A program made the translations under genes and the position numbers. Under the pieces are notes generated by a model. It was given only the letters and a program-made list of their open reading frames with translations. It ran no database searches and was not told the origin of the DNA. DNA of 64,000 bases from an uncultured Blautia sp. (GTDB lineage: Bacteria; Bacillota; Clostridia; Lachnospirales; Lachnospiraceae), in NCBI GenBank assembly GCA_900540785.1, contig UQHF01000007.1, forward strand, positions 1-64,000, read 5' to 3'. Shown piece by piece: positions 8,281-18,087 of the stretch (position 1 is its first letter; each line of letters opens with the position of its first letter).

Positions 8281-9120
8281 ATGATTGAATTAGGAAAAAA
8301 GCAGAAATTGCTTGTAGTAAAAAAGGTAGAGTTTGGTGTGTATCTTGCAGAGGATAAAAATGCAGATGCAAAGGACAGAGTTCTTCTTCCTGGAAGACAG
8401 GTTCCGGAGGGAACAAAAGAAGGAGATGAACTTACTGTCTTTCTTTATAAGGATTCTTCAGACCGTCCCATTGCAACAACAAAAGAGCCGCTTATTATGC
8501 TGGGCGAGACAGCCGTTCTTAAAGTAAAACAGGTTACAAAAATCGGCGCGTTTCTTGACTGGGGTCTGGAAAAAGATCTGCTTCTTCCATACCATGAACA
8601 GACTCTTCGCGTGAGGGAGGGAGAGGACTGTCTTGTAGCTCTTTATCTTGATAAGAGCAGCCGCCTCTGCGCGACCATGAAGGTGTATCACTATCTTTCC
8701 AAAAGGACGCCTTATGTGGCAGGAGATCAGGTAAAGGGAAGGGTTTATGAAATCAGTCAGAAATTCGGTGTGTTTGTGGCTGTTGATGACAAGTATTCCG
8801 CACTGATCCCGGCAAGGGAGGCATCAGGAAAATACCGTCCGGGAACCATTCTGGATCTTCGTGTCACAGAAGTAAAGGAAGACGGAAAAATGAATGTAAG
8901 CGACCGGCAGAAGGCGTATCTTCAGATAAATGAAGATGCGGAAATGGTAATGAGCGTCATTGATGAATTTGCAGGAGTGCTTCCATTTGACGATAAGGCT
9001 TCACCGGAAGTAATAAAGAGAGAGTTTGGACTGAGTAAAAATGCTTTTAAACGGGCGGTAGGACATCTTATGAAAGAAAAGAAAATTGAGATCAGAGAGC
9101 GCCGCATTTATAAGCTGTAA
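8281..9120 (+). CDS. cvfB: CvfB/YitL-like S1 RNA-binding protein
   Basis: Predicted cytoplasmic RNA-binding protein of the CvfB family, 279 residues. It shows successive S1-like beta-barrels: LVVKKVEFGVYLA at the N-terminus, then VTKIGAFLDWGL, then GRVYEISQKFGVFVAV. A C-terminal winged-helix segment (FGLSKNAFKRAVGHLMKE) completes it, the known CvfB domain order. AGGAG lies about 6 bases before the ATG. In staphylococci CvfB influences virulence gene expression; here a general RNA role is the safest reading. It is followed at 21 bases by dnaE. Confidence 0.85.
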   Translation: MIELGKKQKLLVVKKVEFGVYLAEDKNADAKDRVLLPGRQVPEGTKEGDELTVFLYKDSSDRPIATTKEPLIMLGETAVLKVKQVTKIGAFLDWGLEKDLLLPYHEQTLRVREGEDCLVALYLDKSSRLCATMKVYHYLSKRTPYVAGDQVKGRVYEISQKFGVFVAVDDKYSALIPAREASGKYRPGTILDLRVTEVKEDGKMNVSDRQKAYLQINEDAEMVMSVIDEFAGVLPFDDKASPEVIKREFGLSKNAFKRAVGHLMKEKKIEIRERRIYKL

Positions 9121-9141
9121 GAGACAACGGAGGGAAATGAA

Positions 9142-12100
9142 GTGAACTTTACACATCTTCATGTGCATACAGAGTACAGTCTTCTTGACGGTTCCAATAA
9201 AATAAAGGAATATGTGGCAAGGGTAAAAGAGCTGGGTATGGACAGCGCTGCGATCACAGACCACGGAGTAATGTACGGCGTGATTGATTTTTATCGTGCT
9301 GCAAGAGAAGCGGGGATCAATCCCATTCTCGGCTGCGAGGTGTATGTGGCTCCGGGCTCCAGATTTGATAAGGATACAGGAACGGGAGAAGACCGTTATT
9401 ACCATCTCGTTCTTCTTGCGGAAAACAATACAGGCTACAGCAACCTTATGAAAATCGTGTCAAAGGGTTTTGTGGAAGGTTTTTATTATAAACCGCGAGT
9501 GGATATGGAGCTTCTTCAGGAATACCATGAGGGGATCATTGCATTAAGCGCCTGCCTTGCAGGAGAAGTATCACGTTACCTTACAAGGGGAATGTATGAA
9601 GATGCAAAGGCGGCGGCATTAAGGTATCAGGATGTTTTCGGAAAGGGAAATTTCTTCCTTGAACTTCAGGATCATGGTATTTCGGAGCAGCAGGAGGTAA
9701 ATCGCCAGCTTCTTCGTATGCACCAGGAAACAGGAATTGACCTTGTGGCAACAAACGATGTGCATTATACAACAGCAGAAGATGCAGATCCTCATGACAT
9801 TCTTCTCTGTCTCCAGACAGGGAAAAAGCTGACAGATGAGGACAGAATGCGATATGAGGGCGGCCAGTATTATGTGAAATCTCCGGAAGAGATGGCGCAG
9901 CTTTTCCCATATGCACTGGAAGCATTGGAAAATACACATAAAATTGCAGAGAGATGTCATGTGGAAATCGAATTTGGCGTGACAAAGCTTCCAAAATACG
10001 ATGTGCCTGACGGATATACGTCATGGGAATATTTGAATAAGCTTTGTTTTGACGGACTTTCCGAGAGATATGATCCTGTTACGGACGAGCTGCGGGAACG
10101 TCTGGAATATGAGCTTTCCACCATCAAAAATATGGGATATGTGGATTACTTCCTTATTGTATGGGATTTTATTAAATATGCGAGAGACCATGACATTATG
10201 GTGGGACCGGGACGAGGTTCTGCTGCGGGAAGCCTTGTTGCGTATACTCTTGGAATTACCCAGCTTGACCCGATCCGCTATGATCTGCTTTTCGAGCGTT
10301 TCCTGAATCCGGAACGAGTTTCCATGCCGGATATTGACGTGGACTTCTGTTTTGAGAGACGTCAGGAAGTAATTGATTATGTAGTTCGCAAATACGGAAA
10401 AGACCGGGTGGTACAGATTGTAACCTTTGGTACTCTTGCTGCCCGCGGTGTGATCCGAGATGTGGGGCGCGTTCTTGATATGCCGTATGCACAGGTGGAC
10501 GTGATCGCAAAAATGATTCCGCAGGAGCTGAATATTACAATCGATAAAGCTCTTAACATGAATCCGGAGCTAAAAAAAGCGTATGACGAGCAGGAGGAAA
10601 TCCATCATCTGATCGATATGGCAAAACGCCTGGAAGGTCTTCCGCGCCATACCTCCATGCATGCTGCCGGCGTTGTCATCAGCCAGAAAGACGTAGATGA
10701 ATATGTGCCGCTTTCAAAGGCACAGGACGGTTCTATTACGACCCAGTTTACTATGACAACACTGGAAGAACTGGGGCTTCTCAAGATGGATTTCCTTGGT
10801 CTTCGTACTCTGACTGTAATTCAGGATGCAGTAAGACTTGTGGAAAAAGACACAGGCGTAAGTCTCGATATGCAGAAGATTGATTATAATGATAAAAAAG
10901 TTCTCGATTCTCTTGGTACTGGTCATTCAGAGGGTGTGTTCCAGCTGGAAAGCGGCGGAATGAAAAACTTCATGAAGGAGTTAAAGCCCCAAAGCCTTGA
11001 GGACGTAATTGCGGGAATTTCTCTTTACCGTCCTGGTCCTATGGATTTTATTCCCCAGTATATCAGGGGAAAGAACCGCCCGGATACGATAAAGTATGAC
11101 TGCCCGCAGCTTGAACCTATTTTGAAGCCTACCTACGGTTGTATTGTGTACCAGGAGCAGGTTATGCAGATCGTACGGAATCTTGCAGGATATACGCTGG
11201 GAAGAAGTGACCTTGTGCGTCGTGCCATGTCAAAGAAAAAAGCGTCAGTCATGGAAAAAGAGCGCCAGAACTTTGTTTACGGAAATGAGGAGGAGGGAGT
11301 TCCCGGTTGTATTGCCAACGGGATTCCGGAAAAAACGGCAAATAAGATTTATGATGATATGATCGATTTTGCAAAATATGCCTTTAATAAATCTCATGCT
11401 GCCGCATACGCAGTTGTTTCCTATCAGACTGCATATTTGAAATATTATTATCCTGTGGAATTTATGGCTGCTCTTATGACATCTGTGATTGAAATGCCTG
11501 CAAAGGTGGCAGAATATATTTATGTGTGCCGCCAGATGGGAATTAAAATCCTGCCGCCGGATATTAACTGCGGAATGTATGGATTTTCTGTAGATAACGG
11601 CGCGATCCGATACGGGCTTTCCGCAATTAAAAGCGTGGGACGTCCTGTGATCGAGAGCATTGTAAAAGAACGGGAAGAAAACGGTATTTATACAAATCTT
11701 CAGAATTTTATAGAAAGAAATCTGGAACAGGTAAATAAGCGCGCCATTGAAAACTTTATTAAATCAGGAGCCCTTGACTGTCTGGAAGGAAACCGCCGTC
11801 AGAAAATGATGACCTTTGCCCGCATTGTGGACGGGATCAATCAGGATAAGAAAAACACAATGGCAGGGCAGTTAAGCTTTTTTGATATTGTAAGTGAAGA
11901 GGAGAAAAAAGAGTTTGAGATCCGTATGCCGGATCTGGACGAATTTAACAAAGAAACCATACTCGCTTTTGAAAAAGAAGTTCTCGGCATTTATTTAAGC
12001 GGACATCCTCTTGAGGGATACCGTGATATTATGGAGAAAATGGCAACTGCCAGAACAGTGGATTTTCAGCAGGACGAGGATACGGGGCTTCCCAAGGTAG

Positions 12101-12609
12101 TGGACGGTCAGAAGGTTGTCCTGGGAGGAATGATCACAGATAAAACCATTAAGTATACAAAAAATAATAAAGTAATGGCATTTTTTACTCTGGAAGATCT
12201 TATGGGAACTGTGGAGGTTGTTGTTTTTCCGAGAGATTATGAAAAGAGCCAGATGCTTTTAAATGACGAAGAAAAAGTCTTTATACAGGGACGTGTTTCT
12301 GCGGAAGATGACAGACCGAGTAAACTGATTCTGGAAAAAATCCGTTCTTTTGAGGATATTCCGAGAGAATTATGGATACAATTTCCAGACAGGGAGGCTT
12401 ACGGGGAAAAAGAGCCGGAACTTCTTGAGGATCTTCGGCAGTCTCCGGGAAAAGACAGTGTTGTAATTTTTCTCCGGGACGTAAAAGCAATGAAAAAGCT
12501 TCCTGCGGCATATCATGTAGAGATAACAGATTTATGGCTGGAATCCATGCGCAAAAAATATGGGGATTCCAATGTTAAAGTTCTGCAAAGAGTATTGAAA
12601 AACTTATAA
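9142..12609 (+). CDS. dnaE: DNA polymerase III subunit alpha
   Basis: Replicative-type DNA polymerase of the DnaE class, 1155 residues. It begins with a PHP domain (HLHVHTEYSLLDG; DHGVMYG). The polymerase core has GPGRGSAAGS and the catalytic acidic motif PDIDVDF near residue 395. Then come the fingers/thumb regions, a helix-hairpin-helix region near 850-900, and a C-terminal OB fold (VVLGGMITDKTIKY) near 990. There is no inserted exonuclease, so it is not PolC. The start is GTG with GGAGGG upstream. Low-GC Firmicutes usually carry both PolC and DnaE; DnaE extends primers or handles lesions there. Confidence 0.97.
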   Translation: MNFTHLHVHTEYSLLDGSNKIKEYVARVKELGMDSAAITDHGVMYGVIDFYRAAREAGINPILGCEVYVAPGSRFDKDTGTGEDRYYHLVLLAENNTGYSNLMKIVSKGFVEGFYYKPRVDMELLQEYHEGIIALSACLAGEVSRYLTRGMYEDAKAAALRYQDVFGKGNFFLELQDHGISEQQEVNRQLLRMHQETGIDLVATNDVHYTTAEDADPHDILLCLQTGKKLTDEDRMRYEGGQYYVKSPEEMAQLFPYALEALENTHKIAERCHVEIEFGVTKLPKYDVPDGYTSWEYLNKLCFDGLSERYDPVTDELRERLEYELSTIKNMGYVDYFLIVWDFIKYARDHDIMVGPGRGSAAGSLVAYTLGITQLDPIRYDLLFERFLNPERVSMPDIDVDFCFERRQEVIDYVVRKYGKDRVVQIVTFGTLAARGVIRDVGRVLDMPYAQVDVIAKMIPQELNITIDKALNMNPELKKAYDEQEEIHHLIDMAKRLEGLPRHTSMHAAGVVISQKDVDEYVPLSKAQDGSITTQFTMTTLEELGLLKMDFLGLRTLTVIQDAVRLVEKDTGVSLDMQKIDYNDKKVLDSLGTGHSEGVFQLESGGMKNFMKELKPQSLEDVIAGISLYRPGPMDFIPQYIRGKNRPDTIKYDCPQLEPILKPTYGCIVYQEQVMQIVRNLAGYTLGRSDLVRRAMSKKKASVMEKERQNFVYGNEEEGVPGCIANGIPEKTANKIYDDMIDFAKYAFNKSHAAAYAVVSYQTAYLKYYYPVEFMAALMTSVIEMPAKVAEYIYVCRQMGIKILPPDINCGMYGFSVDNGAIRYGLSAIKSVGRPVIESIVKEREENGIYTNLQNFIERNLEQVNKRAIENFIKSGALDCLEGNRRQKMMTFARIVDGINQDKKNTMAGQLSFFDIVSEEEKKEFEIRMPDLDEFNKETILAFEKEVLGIYLSGHPLEGYRDIMEKMATARTVDFQQDEDTGLPKVVDGQKVVLGGMITDKTIKYTKNNKVMAFFTLEDLMGTVEVVVFPRDYEKSQMLLNDEEKVFIQGRVSAEDDRPSKLILEKIRSFEDIPRELWIQFPDREAYGEKEPELLEDLRQSPGKDSVVIFLRDVKAMKKLPAAYHVEITDLWLESMRKKYGDSNVKVLQRVLKNL

Positions 12610-12623
12610 AAATGCTATACACT
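12595..12623 (+). promoter_or_regulatory. possible pfkA promoter at the dnaE 3' end
   Basis: TTGAAA at 12595-12600, 17 bases, then TACACT at 12618-12623; a TATACA at 15-base spacing overlaps it. It straddles the dnaE stop and could give pfkA its own transcript. Confidence 0.4.
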
Positions 12624-12648
12624 ATAACCGAATATGTGTAGAACCTGA

Positions 12649-12679
12649 CAGCGTCGATGTCCTTCTTATACCGGCGCTG
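12649..12679 (+). other. hairpin in the pfkA leader
   Basis: CAGCGTCG pairs with CGGCGCTG (eight pairs including one G-U) around a 15-base loop, 13 bases before the pfkA ribosome binding site. There is no T-run, so it is not a standard terminator. It may be a 5' stabilising hairpin. Its position inside the longer open frame argues that translation starts further downstream, at 12705. Confidence 0.45.
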
Positions 12680-12704
12680 GATTCAGAAGATGGAGGAAAA
12701 TAAA

Positions 12705-13706
12705 ATGGCAGAGAAGAAGATTAAAACGATTGGTGTTCTGACCAGTGGTGGAGATGCTCCCGGAATGAATGCAGCAATTCGTGCTGTAGTTCGAAGAGGA
12801 TTGAGCAGCGGCTTAAATGTAAAAGGTATTTATAAAGGATATAACGGACTTTTAAATGAAGAAATCGTGGATATGAGCGCAAAAGACGTATCTGATACGA
12901 TTGAAAGAGGCGGTACTGTTCTTTATACTGCCCGCTGTGCGGAGTTCCGTACAGAGGAAGGTCAGAGAAGAGGAGCAGAGGTTTGTAAAAAACACGGCAT
13001 TGACGGTCTTGTTGTAATCGGTGGTGACGGTTCTTTCGCAGGAGCGCAGAAGCTGGCAAATCTCGGAATCAATACAATCGGTGTTCCGGGAACGATTGAC
13101 CTTGATATTGCATGTACAGAATATACGATCGGCTTTGATACAGCCGTAAACACGGCAATGGAAGCCATTGATAAAGTCCGCGATACTTCCACATCTCATG
13201 AGCGCTGCAGCATCATTGAGGTTATGGGAAGAAATGCAGGATACCTTGCTCTGTGGTGTGGAATTGCAAACGGCGCAGAGGATGTTCTCATTCCTGAAAA
13301 ATATGATTATGATGAGCAGAGACTCATTAACAACATTATTGAGAGCCGTAAAAAAGGCAAAAAACATCACATTATCATTAATGCAGAAGGAATCGGACAT
13401 TCTGAAGCTATGGCACAGCGTATCGAGGCTGCAACAGGAATTGAGACACGTGCGACTATTCTTGGTCATATGCAGCGAGGCGGAAGCCCTACATGTAAAG
13501 ACCGTGTGTACGCATCTATGATGGGAGCAATGGCAGTAGATCTTCTTTTACAGGGAAAAACATGCCGCGTAGTAGGATACCGTCATGGAGAGTTTGTTGA
13601 TTTTGATATTAACGAGGCTCTTGCAATGAAGAAAAATGTTTCAGAATATCAGTGGGAGATCTGTAATTCTCTTTCTCACAATTACGACAAAAATGCTGTA
13701 AAATAA
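12705..13706 (+). CDS. pfkA: ATP-dependent 6-phosphofructokinase
   Basis: Glycolytic enzyme phosphorylating fructose-6-phosphate to fructose-1,6-bisphosphate; 333 residues from the chosen start. The nucleotide loop is TSGGDAPGMNAAIRAVVR and the ATP site continues with GGDGSFAGA. The substrate-binding and catalytic segment is GTIDLDI, where many PfkA have NDI; the catalytic Asp of TIDxD is kept. HMQRGGSPT is also present. I chose ATG 12705 (MAEKKIKT) because GGAGG sits 8 bases upstream, whereas an in-frame ATG at 12657 has no site and lies in a hairpin. The K+ uptake genes follow after 9 bases. Confidence 0.95.
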   Translation: MAEKKIKTIGVLTSGGDAPGMNAAIRAVVRRGLSSGLNVKGIYKGYNGLLNEEIVDMSAKDVSDTIERGGTVLYTARCAEFRTEEGQRRGAEVCKKHGIDGLVVIGGDGSFAGAQKLANLGINTIGVPGTIDLDIACTEYTIGFDTAVNTAMEAIDKVRDTSTSHERCSIIEVMGRNAGYLALWCGIANGAEDVLIPEKYDYDEQRLINNIIESRKKGKKHHIIINAEGIGHSEAMAQRIEAATGIETRATILGHMQRGGSPTCKDRVYASMMGAMAVDLLLQGKTCRVVGYRHGEFVDFDINEALAMKKNVSEYQWEICNSLSHNYDKNAVK

Positions 13707-13715
13707 TATACGATC

Positions 13716-15107
13716 ATGGACGTTCATAGTTTAATTAAAAGGTTTTATAAATTAAATACATCACAAATAATTACCCTTGGCTTTGCGGGGGTAATTTTTG
13801 TAGGCGGATTAATTCTCTGGATGCCGTTCTGTACGGTGCCCGGAGAGACAACATCATTTACAGACGCCATGTTTACAGCTACCACATGTATCTGTGTGAC
13901 TGGACTTGTAACGGTTGTGACGGCAACGCACTGGACCATAATCGGAAAAATTGTGATACTCATACTGATCCAGATAGGGGGAATCGGAGTGATTGCCCTT
14001 ACAAACCTGATTTTCTTAAGTCTTCACAAGAAAATTTCCATGCGTAACAGACGTATGATCCAGGAGTCCTACAATCTTGATCAGATGTCAGGGCTTGTAA
14101 AGGTAGTAAGAAGAGTGGTGTTCTGTGTTTTCGGCGCGGAGGCAGTGGGAGCGATCTGCTATTCCTTCTGTTTTGTCCCGCAGTTCGGACTTGTAGAAGG
14201 AATTGCCCAGTCTGTTTTTACATCTGTCTCAGCATTCTGTAATGCAGGAGTGGATATTCTGGGAGAAACGAGCCTTGCGCCCTATGTGAATAATCCTCTT
14301 GTGAACTTTACCACAATGGGACTGATCGTAGCGGCAGGACTTGGATTTATCGTATGGTGGGACATCTGGGATAAAATAAAAAAAGTAGTAAAAAAAGAAA
14401 TTTCGTTCCGAAGAATGTTTAAAACACTCAGACTTCACAGCAAGGTTGCAATTACAATGACTCTTGTTCTGATACTTGGGGGAACTTTTTTAATTTATCT
14501 TTTCGAGTATAAGAATCCGGCAACACTGCGGGGAATGTCTATTGGAGAAGGGCTGATGGCAGCAGCCTTCCAGTCGGTTACAACACGAACAGCAGGATTC
14601 TTTACCATTGACCAGACGGCTTTTGGCAATGCTGCCATTGTGCTGTGTCTTGTGCTTATGTTTATCGGTGGTTCACCTATGGGAACTGCCGGCGGTGTAA
14701 AAACAACAAGTATTGCAGTTATGTTTATGACGCTTGTTTCCAATTTGAGAGGAAAAAAAGATGTGGAAGCATATGGGCGAAAGGTCCGGGAAAGCTACAT
14801 ACGTACATCTGTAGTAGTGGTGGGGATTGGTTTTACTACCCTTATCATTATGACGCTGCTTCTGGCTGCATCGGAGCACGGCGTGCCTCTTGAGGATATT
14901 GTATACGAAGTTACGTCTGCTCTCGGTACTGTAGGTTTGAGCAGAAATCTTACGCCGAAGCTTTCCACTATGGGACGATGGATTATCATTCTTACGATGT
15001 TTCTGGGAAGGATCGGACCGCTGACCCTTGGTTCTGCGGTGATTTCGCATTCCCAGAAAAGACCGGAGAATACACATCTGGCAGAAGAAGATATTATGAT
15101 TGGTTAA
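13716..15107 (+). CDS. ktrB: potassium uptake protein, TrkH/KtrB family
   Basis: Integral membrane K+ (or Na+/K+) translocating subunit, 463 residues with about ten hydrophobic segments arranged as repeated M1-P-M2 units. Selectivity-filter-like glycines are visible in TCICVTGLV (near 60), SAFCNAGVD (near 170), TTRTAGFFT (near 290) and SALGTVGLS (near 405). The Gly in each is the conserved pore residue of Trk/Ktr/HKT proteins. It overlaps the TrkA reading frame region, and the cytoplasmic partner follows directly. Little ribosome binding signal precedes the ATG, so coupling to pfkA translation is likely. Confidence 0.93.
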   Translation: MDVHSLIKRFYKLNTSQIITLGFAGVIFVGGLILWMPFCTVPGETTSFTDAMFTATTCICVTGLVTVVTATHWTIIGKIVILILIQIGGIGVIALTNLIFLSLHKKISMRNRRMIQESYNLDQMSGLVKVVRRVVFCVFGAEAVGAICYSFCFVPQFGLVEGIAQSVFTSVSAFCNAGVDILGETSLAPYVNNPLVNFTTMGLIVAAGLGFIVWWDIWDKIKKVVKKEISFRRMFKTLRLHSKVAITMTLVLILGGTFLIYLFEYKNPATLRGMSIGEGLMAAAFQSVTTRTAGFFTIDQTAFGNAAIVLCLVLMFIGGSPMGTAGGVKTTSIAVMFMTLVSNLRGKKDVEAYGRKVRESYIRTSVVVVGIGFTTLIIMTLLLAASEHGVPLEDIVYEVTSALGTVGLSRNLTPKLSTMGRWIIILTMFLGRIGPLTLGSAVISHSQKRPENTHLAEEDIMIG

Positions 15108-15144
15108 AAGCGGTATATACGGCTTTTGGAGGAATATAAAAGAG

Positions 15145-15804
15145 ATGAGAGATAAATCTTTTGCAGTCATTGGTCTTGGACAGTTTGGAATCACACTTGC
15201 GGAAACACTTGCAGAATCCAACAGCGATGTCCTTGTTGTAGATGTAAACGAAGAAAAAGTACAGGAGATTGCAGAGAAGGTAACGTACGCTGCAAGAGCA
15301 GATGTACGCGAGCCGGGAGTGCTGAAATCTCTCGGAGTACAGAATGTAGATGTTGTTGTAGTTGCTATTTCAGATAATATTGAGGCGAGCATTGTAGCCA
15401 CGATGCAGGCAAAGGAGCTTGGTGTTCCTTTTGTTATGGCAAAGGCAACAAATGCGCTGCACGGACGTATTCTCGATAAAATAGGAGCAGATAAAGTAAT
15501 TTATCCGGAACAGTCAATGGGATTTCGTACAGCAAAAAATCTGATGACAAACGGATATGTGGACGTATTTGAGCTTTCTTCGGAATTCAGTATTGCAGAA
15601 TTTAAAATACCGGACGACTGGGTGGGAAAATCTCTTATGGAGTTGAAAATCCGTGAAAAGTATCGCATCAATGTGATCGGAATTAAACAGAATGAGCAGG
15701 TTGATGTAAATATCAGACCGGAAGAAGTTTTACAGGAAGGCTGTTCTATTATTGCAATCGGAAAAAACCAGGACTTAAATGCAGATCCTGCATTTATGCG
15801 GTAA
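15145..15804 (+). CDS. ktrA: potassium uptake regulatory subunit, TrkA/KtrA family
   Basis: Cytoplasmic gating subunit of the upstream K+ transporter. The N-terminal RCK/Rossmann domain has the glycine motif VIGLGQFGITLAE, and an acidic residue ends the second strand (VVDVNEEK). A C-terminal TrkA_C-like domain begins near residue 140 and ends with EGCSIIAIGKN. I start at ATG 15145 (MRDKSFAV), preceded by GGAGG at 12 bases. An earlier in-frame GTG/ATG at 15100 overlapping the trkH gene has no ribosome site and adds a non-family tail. Length from this start is 219, typical for KtrA. Confidence 0.92.
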   Translation: MRDKSFAVIGLGQFGITLAETLAESNSDVLVVDVNEEKVQEIAEKVTYAARADVREPGVLKSLGVQNVDVVVVAISDNIEASIVATMQAKELGVPFVMAKATNALHGRILDKIGADKVIYPEQSMGFRTAKNLMTNGYVDVFELSSEFSIAEFKIPDDWVGKSLMELKIREKYRINVIGIKQNEQVDVNIRPEEVLQEGCSIIAIGKNQDLNADPAFMR

Positions 15805-15818
15805 AAATGGAGAAGCTT

Positions 15819-16601
15819 ATGATTACAAGTGTAAATAACAGTCAGGTAAAAAATATAATACAGTTAAACCAGAAGGCGAAGGCGAGGCGGCAGCAGGGGC
15901 TTTTTACAGCAGAGGGCAGAAAGATGTTCAGAGAAGCCCCGGTGGACTGGATTTCCAGAGTTTATGTGGCGGAGTCTCTTTCAGAAGATGAAGAAATTCT
16001 GGGTAAAATAAAGGCGGAGTCTCTGGAATATGAAATTGTGGCGGATCCGGTATTTCGTCAGATGAGCGATACGCAGACACCTCAGGGGGTGCTTACTGTA
16101 TTAAAAAAGCCTGTCTATACAGAAGAAGCTTTTTTTCGGGGTGAAAAGCCTTTTCTCATGGTTCTGGAAGATTTACAGGATCCGGGAAATGTGGGAACTA
16201 TTTTCCGGACAGGAGAGGGAGCCGGTATTACAGGTGTTCTTCTCACAAAAACCTGTGTAGATGTAACAAATCCAAAAGTGATCCGTTCCACTATGGGTTC
16301 TATATACAGAATGCCTTTTCTGTATATAGAAGATGTGGTATCATGGAAGGAGAAGCTGAAACAAAAGTCTGTCCGTACATTTGCAGCTCATTTAAAAGGG
16401 GAAAATTCCTATGACAGGGAATCTTACCTTGGGGGAACTGCGTTTTTTATAGGAAACGAAGGAAAGGGACTTACAGATTTGGCGGCTGAAAGTGCAGACT
16501 GCCTGATTCGGATTCCCATGTGCGGAGAGGTGGAATCTCTGAATGCTGCTATGGCAGCAGGTATCCTGATGTATGAAGTTTCCAGGCAGCGCCGGGGCTG
16601 A
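15819..16601 (+). CDS. TrmH/SpoU-family RNA 2'-O-methyltransferase
   Basis: SAM-dependent ribose methyltransferase of the SPOUT class, acting on rRNA or tRNA. An N-terminal substrate-binding segment (RRQQGLFTAEG) precedes the knotted catalytic domain. Motif 1 is LEDLQDPGNVGTIFRT, motif 2 is FFIGNEGKGL and motif 3 is IPMCGEVESLNAAMAAGI, where Asn and Ser of ESLNAA are typical. The start is set at ATG 15819 because GGAG lies 6 bases upstream; the ATG at 15807 overlaps that site. About 260 residues, as in RlmB/TsnR relatives. The target nucleotide is unknown. Confidence 0.9.
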   Translation: MITSVNNSQVKNIIQLNQKAKARRQQGLFTAEGRKMFREAPVDWISRVYVAESLSEDEEILGKIKAESLEYEIVADPVFRQMSDTQTPQGVLTVLKKPVYTEEAFFRGEKPFLMVLEDLQDPGNVGTIFRTGEGAGITGVLLTKTCVDVTNPKVIRSTMGSIYRMPFLYIEDVVSWKEKLKQKSVRTFAAHLKGENSYDRESYLGGTAFFIGNEGKGLTDLAAESADCLIRIPMCGEVESLNAAMAAGILMYEVSRQRRG

Positions 16602-16642
16602 CGGAAACTCTGCAAAGGAAATAAGGAGAAAGGGGGATTTTT

Positions 16643-17080
16643 ATGGAACCTATGATATGGCTTGGAATTCTTGCTGTTCTTCTTCTCATTGAGGCAGTTA
16701 CGGCAGGACTTACAACGATCTGGTTTGCAGGCGGCGCGCTTGTGGCTGCCATTGCCGCATACTGCGGGGCAGGTGTTTTTCTGCAGTTTGTTTTATTTTT
16801 TGCAGTATCACTTGTGCTTCTTGTTTTTACAAGACCTGTAGCAGTGCGGTATATGAATCGCAATGTTGAGAAGACAAATGCAGAAAGTCTTTTGGGAAAA
16901 AGAGCAGTTGTCATCGAAAAAATTGACAATCTTGCCCAGACAGGGCATGTGAGGATACGCGACATAGAATGGACAGCGCGAACCTCGGACGACTCCGTAA
17001 AAATCCCGGAAAATGCGGTGGTCGAGATTGAAGAGATACAGGGTGTGAAACTGATTGTAAAAGAAATCAAGGAGGGATAA
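16643..17080 (+). CDS. NfeD-like membrane protein
   Basis: A 145-residue protein with two or three membrane helices (residues 5-75), followed by a soluble OB-fold domain (GKRAVVIEKIDNL, HVRIRDIEWTAR, VVEIEEIQGVKLIV). This is the short NfeD architecture. NfeD proteins are regularly encoded next to SPFH/stomatin proteins and are thought to act with them in membrane microdomains. That holds here: the SPFH gene begins 3 bases after the stop. AAGGAGAAAGGGGG precedes the start. Confidence 0.9.
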   Translation: MEPMIWLGILAVLLLIEAVTAGLTTIWFAGGALVAAIAAYCGAGVFLQFVLFFAVSLVLLVFTRPVAVRYMNRNVEKTNAESLLGKRAVVIEKIDNLAQTGHVRIRDIEWTARTSDDSVKIPENAVVEIEEIQGVKLIVKEIKEG

Positions 17081-17083
17081 CTT

Positions 17084-18064
17084 ATGGGTACTGTACTTTT
17101 TTGGGTGATTTTTATTCTTTTGCTTCTGTGTGTTCTGGCATCTTGCATTCGCATTGTACCGCAGGCATATGCCATTGTGCTGGAGCGTCTTGGTGCTTAC
17201 CGTGCTACCTGGGGAACAGGTGTCCATTTTAAAGTGCCGTTTATTGAGCGTGTGGCAAGAAAAGTAAATTTAAAAGAGCAGGTTGTAGACTTTCCGCCGC
17301 AGCCGGTGATTACAAAAGATAACGTAACGATTCAGATTGATACGGTTGTATTTTTCCAGATTACAGATCCCAAGCTTTACGCATACGGAGTGGACAACCC
17401 GATCATGGCGATCGAGAATCTTTCTGCAACAACACTCCGTAACATCATTGGCGATATGGAGCTTGATGAAACACTTACTTCCCGCGAGATAATCAATACC
17501 AAAATGCGCGCATCTCTTGACGAAGCGACAGATCAGTGGGGAATTAAGGTAAACCGTGTGGAACTGAAAAACATTATGCCTCCGGCTGCTATCCAGGATG
17601 CAATGGAGAAACAGATGAAAGCGGAACGTGAACGCCGTGAGGCGATCCTGATCGCAGAAGGCGAAAAGCGCTCTACGATTCTTGTGGCAGAAGGTAAAAA
17701 ACAGTCTGCGATCCTTGACGCAGAGGCAGAAAAACAGGCGGCAATCCTACGTGCAGAGGCACAGAAGGAGCGTATGATCAAAGAGGCGGAAGGTCAGGCG
17801 GAAGCGGTGCTTAAGGTGCAGAGCGCCACAGCGGAAGGACTTCGCATGATCAAAGAAGCCGGCGTAGACAACGCAGTCCTTACATTAAAGAGCCTTGAGG
17901 CATTCGGAAAAGCGGCGGACGGTAGAGCTACAAAAATTATTATTCCGTCTGATATTCAGGGAATTGCAGGGCTTGCCGCATCTTTAAAAGAAATCGTAGT
18001 AGATAAAGATGTAAAAGTAGAAAAAGCTCTGGAAAAAATCACAGAGACAGATAATACAAAATAA
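17084..18064 (+). CDS. SPFH/stomatin-like membrane protein (QmcA type)
   Basis: Membrane-anchored scaffold of the stomatin/prohibitin/flotillin family, 326 residues. An N-terminal hydrophobic anchor (residues 2-22) is followed by the SPFH domain (IVPQAYAIVLERLGAYR, VVDFPPQPV, VFFQITDP). Residues about 175-250 are a long coiled coil of alternating A, E, K and R with repeated AEGEK/AEAEK units, the usual oligomerisation helix. It forms a two-gene unit with NfeD. The argF reading frame begins right after its stop. Confidence 0.93.
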   Translation: MGTVLFWVIFILLLLCVLASCIRIVPQAYAIVLERLGAYRATWGTGVHFKVPFIERVARKVNLKEQVVDFPPQPVITKDNVTIQIDTVVFFQITDPKLYAYGVDNPIMAIENLSATTLRNIIGDMELDETLTSREIINTKMRASLDEATDQWGIKVNRVELKNIMPPAAIQDAMEKQMKAERERREAILIAEGEKRSTILVAEGKKQSAILDAEAEKQAAILRAEAQKERMIKEAEGQAEAVLKVQSATAEGLRMIKEAGVDNAVLTLKSLEAFGKAADGRATKIIIPSDIQGIAGLAASLKEIVVDKDVKVEKALEKITETDNTK

Positions 18065-18087
18065 TGACTTGCAGGGAGGACAAAGCC

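Noticed and set aside
12852..13469. 205-codon minus-strand frame across pfkA
   Set aside because: Antisense shadow of a conserved glycolytic gene; no start signals or recognisable motifs.
14673..15401. 242-codon minus-strand frame across the K+ uptake genes
   Set aside because: Covers the ends of two conserved genes; Ser/Thr/Cys-rich composition typical of antisense reading.
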